Shown here: in pieces, positions 15,736 through 24,856 of the stretch | Numbering within the stretch: the first letter of the stretch is position 1 | Layout of the letters: every line of letters begins with the position of its first letter | DNA from: Virgibacillus salarius | GTDB lineage: Bacteria > Bacillota > Bacilli > Bacillales > Amphibacillaceae | NCBI RefSeq assembly: GCF_039521925.1 | Contig: NZ_BAAACY010000148.1 | Location: 1 to 64,000 of the forward strand | Length of the DNA: 64,000 nucleotides | Reading direction: 5' to 3' | Program-made: the position numbers and the translations under genes | Notes under the pieces: generated by a model | Database searches by the model: none | Told to the model about the DNA's origin: nothing | The model's input: only the letters and a program-made list of their open reading frames with translations

Positions 15736-15939
15736 TTAAATAAAATCGTCAGATGCTTTTTTTTCTGTATATAAACGAAATTTTCCGGTAGCATGACGTT
15801 GTTTCGTTTTGTGCTCAATTCGTTCATAACATAATTGGCAAAGGTACATATGGATTCGCCTGTTTCTTAATCGTTTCGCTTCAAAGGAATGATCATCAAT
15901 ACTTTCTATATTGTCGCAAATTGTACATTTAACTTGCAT
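15736..15939 (-). CDS. ylaI: YlaI-like zinc-ribbon protein (DUF2197)
   Basis: 67 residues starting MQVKCTICDNIESIDDHSFE. Two CxxC pairs (CTIC, CQLC) likely bind one zinc ion. The rest is basic (KRLRNRRIHMYL), which could suit nucleic acid binding. ATG has GAGGTGA 6 nt upstream. Length and context match YlaI. Function unknown. Confidence 0.8.
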   Translation of the reverse strand: MQVKCTICDNIESIDDHSFEAKRLRNRRIHMYLCQLCYERIEHKTKQRHATGKFRLYTEKKASDDFI

Positions 15940-16119
15940 AATTTCACCTCAACGTAAAAAAATAGGCTTAAGATTATTGTCGACAATATCATCATTATTT
16001 GTCATCATAATCTAATCTTAGTGTAACACAATGTGGACCTGAAAAAGAAGTATGTCATGTTTGATGATTGGTGGAATAGGGTAAATACCTCATAAATAAG
16101 TAAAAGAAAGGGCGATTTG

Positions 16120-16407
16120 ATGAAGAAAGGATATTTGTATTCTGCTGGTGCAGCTGGTGTGATTGGTGCAACAATGGCAGGATATTTTTTAAAGAATAAA
16201 GATAATCGGCAAAAAGTAAAAGACAAAATAACAAATTATCAAAATGGAATACGTACTACTTTTGAAGATGCTGGTGTACCGGATCAATCAGAAAACCAGG
16301 ATCTAGCACAATTAGAAAACGCTAAAATGGTTTCAGAAGGCTCTCAATTTGGAGTTCAATACTATACAGAGCATAAAGATAATAATGCCATTGAGCATCA
16401 ACAATAA
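16120..16407 (+). CDS. Hypothetical small protein, YtxH-like N-terminus
   Basis: 95 residues. An N-terminal segment GYLYSAGAAGVIGATMAGYF resembles a glycine-rich membrane helix of YtxH-type proteins; the rest is polar (KNKDNRQKVKDKITNYQNG). I place the start at ATG 16120 with GAAAGGG 8 nt upstream; a TTG one codon earlier is too close. It is convergent with ylaJ. No family is claimed with confidence, and its role is unknown. Confidence 0.6.
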   Translation: MKKGYLYSAGAAGVIGATMAGYFLKNKDNRQKVKDKITNYQNGIRTTFEDAGVPDQSENQDLAQLENAKMVSEGSQFGVQYYTEHKDNNAIEHQQ

Positions 16408-16412
16408 GGATA

Positions 16413-16443
16413 AAGAGTTTCCGTAATAGTCGGAAACTCTTTT
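16413..16443 (+). terminator. Two-way terminator between 16120-16407 and ylaJ
   Basis: AAAGAGTTTCCG pairs with CGGAAACTCTTT, with T-runs on both strands. Confidence 0.88.
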
Positions 16444-16444
16444 A

Positions 16445-17044
16445 TTATTCATTATTATGATGATTAGATTGTTCTTCTTCTGTATCTTCTAGCTTTTGTT
16501 TTTCGTCCTCGGGTATTACTTCTTTATTTTGATCCGGTTCCTGAGGTCTGTCATCGCTGATTGGAAAATCTGGCATATACCTTCCTACAATTGCAGCAAG
16601 TTCATCTACAACGCCATGGACTGGGTGTCCTTGTCTAATTTTATTTGCCATTCCTCTAATTCTTTCTGTCATATCTGCATCCGCTACAACAACCGCTGTT
16701 TTTCCATAAGGATCATGATAAAGAGCTTCTAACACACTATATTTTATCGTGCCTACTCTCGATCGATCGAGGTCTTTATCTACATCAATCCCTACAACTG
16801 CATAGGGGCCAGCTACAACAGATGTCGCGTCTTCAACGTTAGGAACGTCACTTGCAATATTTGCAAGGTGATCTGCGATTTCTGTATTTGTAAGGTTTTT
16901 TTGTTCGTGAGGGTCCGAATTCTTTACCTGAATCATTTGATTGTCTTTCTCTTCATTCGATAATGGCTCTTCTTGACTTTGCTGCTGACATGCTGCCAAT
17001 ATAAATATATTAGCAAGTAATATTAAACCTATTCGCCATCTCAT
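16445..17044 (-). CDS. ylaJ: YhcN/YlaJ-family sporulation lipoprotein
   Basis: 199 residues from ATG 17044, chosen because GGAGG lies 7 nt upstream; an upstream ATG at 17059 overlaps that site. The signal peptide MRWRIGLILLANIFILAAC ends in a lipobox. The family domain runs from about residue 50: NTEIADHLANIASDVPNVED, AYAVVGIDVD-like core, and MTERIRGMANKIRQGHPV. The C-terminus is acidic with Glu/His repeats. Such proteins are found in the forespore membrane or cortex, and YlaJ is linked to germination. The sporulation role is from the family. Confidence 0.85.
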   Translation of the reverse strand: MRWRIGLILLANIFILAACQQQSQEEPLSNEEKDNQMIQVKNSDPHEQKNLTNTEIADHLANIASDVPNVEDATSVVAGPYAVVGIDVDKDLDRSRVGTIKYSVLEALYHDPYGKTAVVVADADMTERIRGMANKIRQGHPVHGVVDELAAIVGRYMPDFPISDDRPQEPDQNKEVIPEDEKQKLEDTEEEQSNHHNNE

Positions 17045-17186
17045 TAGAAATTCCTCCATCCATAATAAAAACGATTACTGTTATTTTGGATGAAATAATA
17101 TAAATTATACAAAACGGTAAGATATTGAGGGTTATTTACGAAAACTATGATAAAGATAGTATTAGAAAAAATTACTTCGGCAAAGA

Positions 17187-17387
17187 ACAAAAGCGCAAAC
17201 GCCCGAATAGAAACGTAGTAACTGGAGCGAGTCAACGAAGATAAAGGATTACGGTGTGCTTGTGAGCCGATGATGACTTAGATTAGGGCGATTCATGAAG
17301 TCGCCTCGTTTCTGAAGGCTGGTGCTGGACGCGGCTCAACACGCCAAGATTTATTCACATGGGAAAATTTATAATTTCCCTGCTTAT
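17187..17387 (-). repeat. Terminator-docked repeat, copy C (minus strand)
   Basis: Read on the minus strand it runs from ATAAGCAGGGAAATTATAAA to GGGCGTTTGCGCTTTTGTT and shares all landmarks with copies A, B and D. It follows the terminator of the minus-strand gene ylaL, so the orientation rule relative to transcription holds. It fills most of 17045-17528. Confidence 0.85.
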
Positions 17388-17422
17388 AAAAAAAGGTTGT
17401 CGCAACAATGTGCACAACCTTC
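17388..17422 (-). terminator. Terminator of ylaL
   Basis: On the minus strand GGTTGTGCA...TGCGACAACC forms a stem followed by TTTTTTT. Copy C of the repeat begins directly after the T-run. Confidence 0.75.
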
Positions 17423-17528
17423 AAAATCATTCGGTAACTTTTTAATAAAGTTTTTCATCACTGCTTTCCCATTATTTCTTTCCGTTGTTCTATGGTCAAA
17501 TAGAAAGAAGAAGATGTCTAAGTTAGTG

Positions 17529-18017
17529 TTACTTTATTTTTATAGCAGTAATATGTTTAATAGGATTATCCTTGTTGGAACCGTCTTGATAATATAAATG
17601 AACCGGTCCGTCTTCTTTAAGAGGTTTTCCATCCCGAGCGAATAGAAAATAACTATGGTATAAATCATCAATGGAAATAGGGATTTCTTTACTATCAGTA
17701 ACTAAAATTGCACCCGATGCATCCTTGCTAATTTCTGCATTATCAAGAAAATGACCTATTGGCATCACGTAAGAGCTTTCCAAGATTTTTTCGCGCTCGT
17801 ATTTTTTAATACTTCTATTTACGGGTGGTTTTATATTTTGTTGATAGACCTCTTGGCTCCATCTTTGAGAAGCACGTTCTAATTCGTCTTGATCATTGGT
17901 ATCAACTGGTTTTTCTGTAAAAGCTTTCTCTAGTTCTATTTTTCTGTCATCGAATATCCACACTGTTGGATCTAATGTAATGGGATACGCTACTTTCCCG
18001 TTTATTGGTACGATCAT
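17529..18017 (-). CDS. ylaL: YlaL-like protein
   Basis: 162 residues starting MIVPINGKVAYPITLDPTVW. Soluble, without signal peptide or membrane segment. It contains FDDRKIELEKAF near the N-terminus and a C-terminal domain with IPISIDDLYHSYFLFARDGK. ATG at 18017 has GAGGTGAT about 5 nt upstream; a GTG at 18026 lies inside that ribosome site. The name rests on the VPINGK...TLDPTVWIFDDRK start and the place before ylaN. No enzymatic motif is visible. Confidence 0.65.
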   Translation of the reverse strand: MIVPINGKVAYPITLDPTVWIFDDRKIELEKAFTEKPVDTNDQDELERASQRWSQEVYQQNIKPPVNRSIKKYEREKILESSYVMPIGHFLDNAEISKDASGAILVTDSKEIPISIDDLYHSYFLFARDGKPLKEDGPVHLYYQDGSNKDNPIKHITAIKIK

Positions 18018-18107
18018 ATTTATCACCTCTTAAAAGTTGTCCTTCTTAAGGATAGCAGACCTATACTAATTTTTCACTTCTAAGATTATGATTTTCTTTA
18101 ATTTTAT

Positions 18108-18136
18108 TTGCATTTTATTGATGCTAACGATAATAT
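18108..18136 (+). promoter_or_regulatory. Possible sigma-A promoter of ylaN
   Basis: TTGCAT at 18108-18113 and TAATAT at 18131-18136 with a 17-bp spacer; a TATAAT-like sequence overlaps just downstream. Confidence 0.4.
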
Positions 18137-18174
18137 AATATAGAGAAGGAAGCTTATTTTTGGAGGGGATAGAT

Positions 18175-18459
18175 TTGATTCATGAGGTGACAGTAAATCA
18201 TCGCGAAAAAGCCCATGCCCTTCTTAAGGCTGATGCTGACAAAATTTTGCGACTAATAGAAGTTCAAATAGATAACCTAACAATGCCACAATGTCCTTTA
18301 TACGAAGAAGTTCTCGATACACAAATGTTTGGGCTTTCCAGGGAAATTGATTTTGCTGTTCGTTTGAACTTAATCAGCGAAGATGAAGGTAAAGCACTCC
18401 TTGAAAATTTGGAGAGGCAGTTAAATATTCTGCATGAAGCAGCGCAGAAATCCGTGTGA
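18175..18459 (+). CDS. ylaN: YlaN (UPF0358), iron-responsive Fur partner
   Basis: 94 residues, all-helical. The core LLKADADKILRLIEVQIDNL and MPQCPLYEEVLDTQMFGLSR is almost invariant in Firmicutes. In B. subtilis it is essential on standard medium, and recent work shows YlaN binds iron and relieves Fur repression. The start is TTG at 18175, placed by GGAGGGG 6 nt upstream; an in-frame TTG at 18160 overlaps the ribosome site. It has its own terminator at 18501. Confidence 0.92.
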   Translation: MIHEVTVNHREKAHALLKADADKILRLIEVQIDNLTMPQCPLYEEVLDTQMFGLSREIDFAVRLNLISEDEGKALLENLERQLNILHEAAQKSV

Positions 18460-18500
18460 TAGTAACGTCACGAGATTAGTTGCGGGTTGAACGAAGATGC

Positions 18501-18540
18501 AAAAACTTTGCCTACAAACTAAAACGGCAAGGTTTTTTTG
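18501..18540 (+). terminator. Terminator of ylaN
   Basis: AAAACTTTGCC pairs with GGCAAGGTTTT, followed by TTTTT. Confidence 0.8.
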
Positions 18541-18658
18541 TTTAAACACAATGTAAATAGGTAAGTGAGTAGCTTCATACCCTGCGATAAGACATAATAA
18601 ATATAGAATTTATAGAAAACAATACCGCTTGTAATACATAAAAGTAGGGAGAAGGAAA

Positions 18659-19843
18659 ATGGTACAGAAATTAAAAAATTATGATTTTACTTTAATGATT
18701 ACCCCAATCCTCTTAGCTGCATTTGGATTAGTAATGATTTATAGTGCGAGTATGGTATTCGCAGTAGTAAATGAGTATAAACCTACGCATTATTTGGGCT
18801 TACAATCTGTTAGATTTGCAATGGGATTAGGAGCATTTATAGTTTGCTGTATTTTCCCTTATAAGTATTACCAAAAATTAATAAAACCAATCATATTAGG
18901 TATCATTTTATTATTAATAGCTGTGTTATTGTTTGGTTCAAATGTAAACAATGCTCAGTCATGGATATTTGGAATACAGCCTGCTGAGTTTGCTAAACTT
19001 GCACTAATTATGTACCTAGCTTCTGTTTATTCGAAAAAACAAGAATATATTGATCAGTTTAGTAAAGGAGTACTTCCACCGCTTATACTAACAGGCATAA
19101 TTTTAGGCTTAGTCGTCCTTCAGCCTGATATTGGAACAGCATCAATTATCTTTTTGATTGCATGTTCCGTAATTTTTAGTTCAGGAATTCGATTAAAACA
19201 CTTGCTGATATTAATAGGTATTGGTGTTGCATTATTATTATTTGCAATACCATATATGATAACAGACGAAAGGCTTTCCCGTTTTACAGGAGCATATCAG
19301 CCCTTTCAAACACCCGATTCTCATGGCTATCAATTAATTCAGTCCTATCTGGCTATAGGTAATGGTGGTATTTTGGGAGAAGGGCTCGGGCAAAGTGTTC
19401 AAAAGCTCGGCTATTTAACCGAGGCTCATACTGATTTTATTATGGCAATTGTTGCTGAAGAGCTTGGTTTTTTAGGGGTGGTTATCGTTATAGGAATGTT
19501 AGCCATTATTGTTTTACGCGGAATTTTTATCTCGCGAAAAACAAAAGACAGCTTTGGAGCATTATTAGCTATAGGTATATCGTCAATGGTAGGTTTGCAG
19601 GCTATTATTAATTTAGGAGCAATTAGTGGTTTACTTCCTATCACAGGAGTTCCACTTCCGTTTGTAAGCTATGGTGGTTCGTCTCTATTGGTATTAATGA
19701 TATCGATGGGGGTTTTAAATAATATAGCAATGCAAGTAAAGAAGAGAGAACAAGAACCAGCAACCGAACAACAGAATAATGATAGTAAAGTACTTTATAC
19801 TAATCGAGGAGGAAAAACATGGAAGAACAACTTAAGCAGATAA
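18659..19843 (+). CDS. ftsW: FtsW, SEDS-family peptidoglycan polymerase for division
   Basis: 394 residues and ten predicted membrane helices. SEDS hallmarks are LVMIYSAS (about 22-29), the PAEFAKLALIMYLA segment (about 107-120), LQPDIGTASIIFLIA (about 154-168), AHTDFIMAIVAEELGF near 255, and VPLPFVSYGGSSLLVLM near 330. It polymerises lipid II glycan strands with PbpB. The position before pycA matches B. subtilis FtsW; SpoVE is the paralog at 58873. The last 25 nt overlap pycA, whose ribosome site CGAGGAGG lies inside ftsW, so translation may be coupled. Confidence 0.93.
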   Translation: MVQKLKNYDFTLMITPILLAAFGLVMIYSASMVFAVVNEYKPTHYLGLQSVRFAMGLGAFIVCCIFPYKYYQKLIKPIILGIILLLIAVLLFGSNVNNAQSWIFGIQPAEFAKLALIMYLASVYSKKQEYIDQFSKGVLPPLILTGIILGLVVLQPDIGTASIIFLIACSVIFSSGIRLKHLLILIGIGVALLLFAIPYMITDERLSRFTGAYQPFQTPDSHGYQLIQSYLAIGNGGILGEGLGQSVQKLGYLTEAHTDFIMAIVAEELGFLGVVIVIGMLAIIVLRGIFISRKTKDSFGALLAIGISSMVGLQAIINLGAISGLLPITGVPLPFVSYGGSSLLVLMISMGVLNNIAMQVKKREQEPATEQQNNDSKVLYTNRGGKTWKNNLSR

Positions 19844-22800
19844 ACAAAATATTAGTTGCAAACCGAGGAGAGATAGCAATACGTGTTTTTCGGGCTTGTA
19901 CTGAATTAAACATCCGGACAGTTGCTATTTATTCTAAGGAGGATTCTAGCTCTTACCATCGGTATAAAGCGGATGAAGCGTATCTTATCGGTGAAGGAAA
20001 GAAGCCAATTGAGGCTTACCTTGATATTGAAGGCATTATTAAGCTCGCAAAAAAAGTTGGTGTGGATGCGATTCACCCTGGGTATGGTTTTCTTTCGGAG
20101 AATATTTTATTTGCGAAACGTTGTGAAGAAGAAGGAATCATTTTTATTGGTCCCACAAGTAAGCATCTCGATATGTTTGGGGATAAGGTAAAAGCACGAA
20201 CACAAGCGATTAATGCAGGAATTCCTATTATACCAGGAAGCGATGGGCCAGTTACTTCTTTAGAAGAAGTAGAAGAATTCACTACGCAGCATGGCTTTCC
20301 AATTATAATAAAGGCATCACTTGGTGGTGGCGGTCGAGGTATGCGCATCGTACGCAGTGAACAAGGACTTGCAGAAGCGTATGACCGTGCGAAATCTGAA
20401 GCAAGGGCTGCTTTCGGAAATGATGAGATCTATGTTGAAAAATTAATTGAGAATCCAAAGCATATTGAGGTGCAAATAATTGGTGACCATGCTGGTAATA
20501 CAATTCACCTGTTTGAAAGAGATTGCTCTGTCCAGCGAAGACACCAAAAGGTAGTAGAAGTAGCACCTAGTACATCATTGCCTGACAAATTACGGATGGA
20601 AATATGTAATGCAGCAGTACACCTAATGGACAATGTTCAATATGTTAATGCTGGAACAGTAGAATTTCTTGTAACAGAAAATGAATTTTACTTTATAGAA
20701 GTAAATCCACGTGTTCAAGTAGAGCATACGATAACTGAAATGATTACGGGTGTGGATATTGTTCAGACACAAATTAAGGTAGCTGAAGGAAGAAACTTAC
20801 ATGATACTTCTATTGGCATACCGGAACAAGATAAATTGGTTACAAATGGTTTTGCTATTCAATCTCGGGTAACTACAGAAGATCCCTTAAATAATTTTAT
20901 GCCTGACACAGGAAGAATCATGGCATATCGAACTGGTGGGGGATTTGGAGTTCGATTAGATGCAGGTAATGGGTTTCAAGGAGCAGTCATCTCACCTCAT
21001 TACGACTCACTCTTAGTAAAGGTATCTACTTGGGCACTAACATTTGAGCAAGCTGTACAAAAAATGGTCAGAAACTTAAAAGAATTCCGGATACGTGGAA
21101 TTAAAACAAATATTCCTTTTTTAGAAAATGTCATCTTACATGAGAATTTTCTTTCAGGTGTTTATAATACGACCTTTATCGACCAAACACCGGAGCTATT
21201 CGTTTTTCCGAAACGAAAGGACCGAGGTACAAAGATGTTAACCTATATTGGTCATACGACTATTAATGGGTTAGATGCATCAGGGAAGAAGGCAAAACCA
21301 TCTTTTTCAAAATTACAAATTCCTAAATTTGACTCAGCAGAGAAAACCCCTGATGGCACAAAACAAATTCTTGATCAGCAAGGACCTGAAGGACTTGCAA
21401 ATTGGTTGAAAGAGCAACAGGAAGTCTTATTAACTGATACGACATTCCGTGATGCCCATCAATCTTTATTAGCAACGAGGGTTAGAACAAAGGATTTGTA
21501 TCAAATTGCTGAGCCGACAGCACGATTATTACCAAATTTATTCTCCGTAGAAATGTGGGGTGGAGCGACCTTTGATGTTGCTTATCGTTTCCTAAAAGAA
21601 GATCCATGGGAACGTCTGTTAAAGCTTCGAGAAAAAATGCCAAACGTACTTTTTCAAATGTTGCTACGTGCAAGTAACGCGGTAGGGTATAAAAATTATC
21701 CAGATAATTTAATTAAAGAATTTGTTGAAAAAAGTGCTACTGCAGGAATAGATGTTTTCCGAATTTTTGATAGCTTGAATTGGGTCGAAGGAATGCAATT
21801 AGCAATCGAGTCCGTTCGCGAAAATAACAAAATTGCTGAAGCCACAATGTGTTACACTGGAGATATATTAGATATTGGCCGTTCTAAATATGACATAGAA
21901 TATTATAAAAAACTTGCTAAATCATTAGAGGATTCTGGTGCCCACATACTAGGTATTAAAGATATGGCTGGATTATTAAAACCGGAAGCGGCATATCAAT
22001 TGATTTCAACCTTAAAAGAGACTGTTGATTTACCAATTCATTTGCACACGCATGATACAAGTGGAAATGGAATTTATTTATACGCTCGAGCAATAGATGC
22101 AGGTGTTGATGTTGTAGACGTTGCTGCTGGGCCAATGGCTGGGTTAACATCACAGCCAAGCGCACAAACACTATATCATGCGTTAGAATCCCATTCGAGA
22201 CAGCCAAAGGTAAATGTTTCTGCTTATGAAAAACTTTCGCATTATTGGGAAGGGATTCGAGACTATTATCGTGACTTTGAAAGTGGTATGAAATCACCGC
22301 ATACAGAAATATATATGCATGAAATGCCTGGTGGACAATATAGTAATCTAAAACAGCAAGCCAAGGCAGTCGGTTTAGAAGACAGATGGAATGAAGTAAA
22401 AGCAATGTTTAGGCAAGTAAATGATATGTTTGGCGATATTATTAAGGTAACTCCTTCCTCAAAAGTTATTGGTGACATGACATTATTCATGGTACAAAAT
22501 AATTTAACAGAAGATGATATTTATGAACGAGGGGAATCTATCGACTTCCCTGATTCGGTAATAGAATTTGCTCAAGGCTATATTGGACAACCATATCAAG
22601 GGTTTCCTCAAGAATTGCAACGCATTATTCTAAAGGGTAAGGAACCAATTAAGGTACGTCCAGGCGAACTACTAGATCCGATCGATTTTACCCAATTAAA
22701 AGAAACGTTATTTAAGACACTAGATCGTCAGGTTACTAGTTTTGATTTGATATCACATGCATTATATCCAAAGGTATTTATGGATTACAATAAATTCTAC

Positions 22801-23265
22801 GATACATATGGAGATATGTCGGTTTTAGATACACCAACTTTCTTCTATGGTATGAATCTAGGTGAAGAGATAGAAGTAGAAATCGAACAAGGAAAGACGC
22901 TAATTGTAAAGCTTGTATCGATATCTGAAGCAAGGGCAGATGGTACTAGGGTTATCTATTTTGAGTTAAATGGACAAACACGTGAAATTGTCGTTAAGGA
23001 TGAAAATATCCAGTCAGAATTAGAAATAAAGCCAAAGGCGGATAAAGGAAATGATAAGCATATCGGAGCAACAATGCCTGGTACGGTTATTAAGGTTTTA
23101 AGAAATGTTGGTGAAAAAGTAGATAAAGGTGATCATATTTTAATAACCGAAGCTATGAAAATGGAAACAACTGTTCAAGCACCTTTTACAGGTACAATTA
23201 AGAATATATACGTCAGTGACGCCGATACGATCGAAGTAGGAGATTTGCTCATCGAATTTGATTAA
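19819..23265 (+). CDS. pycA: Pyruvate carboxylase
   Basis: 1148 residues, a full-length multidomain biotin enzyme making oxaloacetate from pyruvate, bicarbonate and ATP. The biotin carboxylase domain is at about 1-460 (ILVANRGEIAIRVFRA, GGGGRGMRIV, EVNPRVQVEHT). The carboxyltransferase domain is at about 530-810 (TDTTFRDAHQSLLATRVR; metal-binding HLHTHDTSGNG). The central allosteric domain follows, then the biotinyl domain with MKM (Lys1114). With the pdh operon it sets the split of pyruvate between acetyl-CoA and oxaloacetate. It overlaps ftsW by 25 nt. Confidence 0.97.
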   Translation: MEEQLKQINKILVANRGEIAIRVFRACTELNIRTVAIYSKEDSSSYHRYKADEAYLIGEGKKPIEAYLDIEGIIKLAKKVGVDAIHPGYGFLSENILFAKRCEEEGIIFIGPTSKHLDMFGDKVKARTQAINAGIPIIPGSDGPVTSLEEVEEFTTQHGFPIIIKASLGGGGRGMRIVRSEQGLAEAYDRAKSEARAAFGNDEIYVEKLIENPKHIEVQIIGDHAGNTIHLFERDCSVQRRHQKVVEVAPSTSLPDKLRMEICNAAVHLMDNVQYVNAGTVEFLVTENEFYFIEVNPRVQVEHTITEMITGVDIVQTQIKVAEGRNLHDTSIGIPEQDKLVTNGFAIQSRVTTEDPLNNFMPDTGRIMAYRTGGGFGVRLDAGNGFQGAVISPHYDSLLVKVSTWALTFEQAVQKMVRNLKEFRIRGIKTNIPFLENVILHENFLSGVYNTTFIDQTPELFVFPKRKDRGTKMLTYIGHTTINGLDASGKKAKPSFSKLQIPKFDSAEKTPDGTKQILDQQGPEGLANWLKEQQEVLLTDTTFRDAHQSLLATRVRTKDLYQIAEPTARLLPNLFSVEMWGGATFDVAYRFLKEDPWERLLKLREKMPNVLFQMLLRASNAVGYKNYPDNLIKEFVEKSATAGIDVFRIFDSLNWVEGMQLAIESVRENNKIAEATMCYTGDILDIGRSKYDIEYYKKLAKSLEDSGAHILGIKDMAGLLKPEAAYQLISTLKETVDLPIHLHTHDTSGNGIYLYARAIDAGVDVVDVAAGPMAGLTSQPSAQTLYHALESHSRQPKVNVSAYEKLSHYWEGIRDYYRDFESGMKSPHTEIYMHEMPGGQYSNLKQQAKAVGLEDRWNEVKAMFRQVNDMFGDIIKVTPSSKVIGDMTLFMVQNNLTEDDIYERGESIDFPDSVIEFAQGYIGQPYQGFPQELQRIILKGKEPIKVRPGELLDPIDFTQLKETLFKTLDRQVTSFDLISHALYPKVFMDYNKFYDTYGDMSVLDTPTFFYGMNLGEEIEVEIEQGKTLIVKLVSISEARADGTRVIYFELNGQTREIVVKDENIQSELEIKPKADKGNDKHIGATMPGTVIKVLRNVGEKVDKGDHILITEAMKMETTVQAPFTGTIKNIYVSDADTIEVGDLLIEFD

Positions 23266-23359
23266 ATGGGATACCACTTGATTAATAGGGTGTTGGTCAG
23301 CGCTACTTGACGTAGCTTGTTACTATGTGAATAGCTGTGCCAAAAGTGTACCTGAAATA

Positions 23360-23397
23360 AAAAATCTCAAGGAAATTTTTTTCCTTGAGATTTTTTT
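23360..23397 (+). terminator. Two-way terminator between pycA and ctaA
   Basis: AAAATCTCAAGGAAA pairs with TTTCCTTGAGATTTT, with long T-runs on both strands. Confidence 0.9.
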
Positions 23398-23428
23398 ATG
23401 CAAATAATTGACATAAACAGTTTCCATA

Positions 23429-24376
23429 TTAAGTTGATGAAATATTGGGCTTATCTTGCGTTTGCTTTTCATACTTGCCACTTCTTGTTGCTAGCAAAAC
23501 AAAATAACTCAGCATGCCAAAATAAAGAGAAATTACGAGTGCATGTAAAAGTGCCGTACCTAGATGGAGTCGAGTAAAGATTATCATTGCTCCAAAGAAT
23601 ACTTGTAAGGAGATAAATGATAATGTTATGATCCAACCCCAATACATAATATGGTTGGAACGATAATTTTTAATCATTTGTATAAAAGCTATTACTGTCC
23701 ATATAAATAATATTGCCGCAGCTAATCGATGTCCCATTTGAATCCATTGAGGTATAGTATATTCTGAGAAAGCAAATGGAGCATTATTATTACAGAATGG
23801 CCATCCACCACACACCAGATTAGATTCAGTATGGCGCACAAGGGCGCCAGTATAAACAACCAACATAGTGTATATCGTTAATGCATATATTTCGATACGA
23901 TGAAACCTCTTAATAAATAGAGATTTAGCATCGAATTTTTTGTCAACCTCAAAAACGAGAAGCATAAGCAAAAAGACGGAAGCAAAGGAAATTAGCGAAA
24001 TGCCAAAGTGTGCAGCTAATACAAAGTCAGATTGCCCCCATTTCACTGCTGCAGCCCCAATAAGTGCTTGAAGAATTAAAAAAAATAATGAAAGAAATGA
24101 CAAGAACTTCACTTCACGAATATGGCCAATATGTCTCCAAGCTAATACTGCCAAGCCCAATACTGCAAAACCAACAATACCTGTGACCATACGGTGACTT
24201 AATTCAATTATTAACTCTGGTGTAATCGTAGTTGGTATTATTTCTCCTTCACATAATGGCCAACTATCTCCACATCCGTCAGCTGATCCTGTTTTCGTTA
24301 CAAGTGCACCACCTAATAAAACGAACATCATACCAATGGTTGCCACGACAGATAACCACTTTAAGATTTTGATCAT
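23429..24376 (-). CDS. ctaA: Heme A synthase
   Basis: Oxidises the C8 methyl of heme O to give heme A. 315 residues with eight predicted helices in two four-helix halves. Heme-binding histidines lie in IELSHRMVTGIVG (about 58-70), in the VLAAHFGISLI region, in QMGHRLAAAILF and in LGTALLHALVISL. Cys pairs in the two loops (GCGDSWPLC and LVCGGWPFC) match the family's conserved cysteines. ATG has GAGGA 7 nt upstream. It is divergent from ctaB, as in B. subtilis. Confidence 0.94.
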   Translation of the reverse strand: MIKILKWLSVVATIGMMFVLLGGALVTKTGSADGCGDSWPLCEGEIIPTTITPELIIELSHRMVTGIVGFAVLGLAVLAWRHIGHIREVKFLSFLSLFFLILQALIGAAAVKWGQSDFVLAAHFGISLISFASVFLLMLLVFEVDKKFDAKSLFIKRFHRIEIYALTIYTMLVVYTGALVRHTESNLVCGGWPFCNNNAPFAFSEYTIPQWIQMGHRLAAAILFIWTVIAFIQMIKNYRSNHIMYWGWIITLSFISLQVFFGAMIIFTRLHLGTALLHALVISLYFGMLSYFVLLATRSGKYEKQTQDKPNISST

Positions 24377-24484
24377 TAGTAAATCCTCACTTTATGTAAT
24401 TTAAAAAATAGTATGTTTACAAATCCGATAGATTTATCATAATATTAATACCTGAGAAAAAGCAATGGTTTGCCTCAAAAATGG

Positions 24485-24502
24485 ATTGTGTTGACACACA
24501 AT
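24485..24502. promoter_or_regulatory. Perfect inverted repeat between ctaA and ctaB
   Basis: ATTGTGT-TGAC-ACACAAT, with 7-bp arms, lies 109 bp upstream of ctaA. Resembles but does not match Rex or FNR sites (half-site spacing is 2 bp short). The 480-bp gap 24377-24856 must hold both promoters; no strong sigma-A pair was seen by eye. Confidence 0.4.
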
Positions 24503-24856
24503 TGTAATAGTATCATGTTTTGTTTTTCTTTTCACTATAGAAAATATAAAAAACGCTTGCATTGTTGTCTGTTGTTTGCTAGAAATAGTGTAGGGGAGTT
24601 TGATATACTTACCATCATTACGCGAAAATAACTACCATCCTACATAGCCAATTCTTTATTGTTTTAAAATGATTCACAAAATCGTCACAAAAACATGAGT
24701 GAATTACAGTAAAATAATTACTAGGTAGTTATTAGATTGTAAAACAATTCCATGATACAATTAATTTTTGGGGATACTTTGTTTTTATTGGATTTTCCAC
24801 TAAAGTATACCTTGTCTCATTATGCCTTTTGGTAGGCGCTTGAAGGGGGGATATGA

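Noticed and set aside
24485..24502. Rex or FNR operator upstream of ctaA
   Set aside because: Half sites match, but the space between them is 6 bp rather than 8, so it is listed only as a palindrome.
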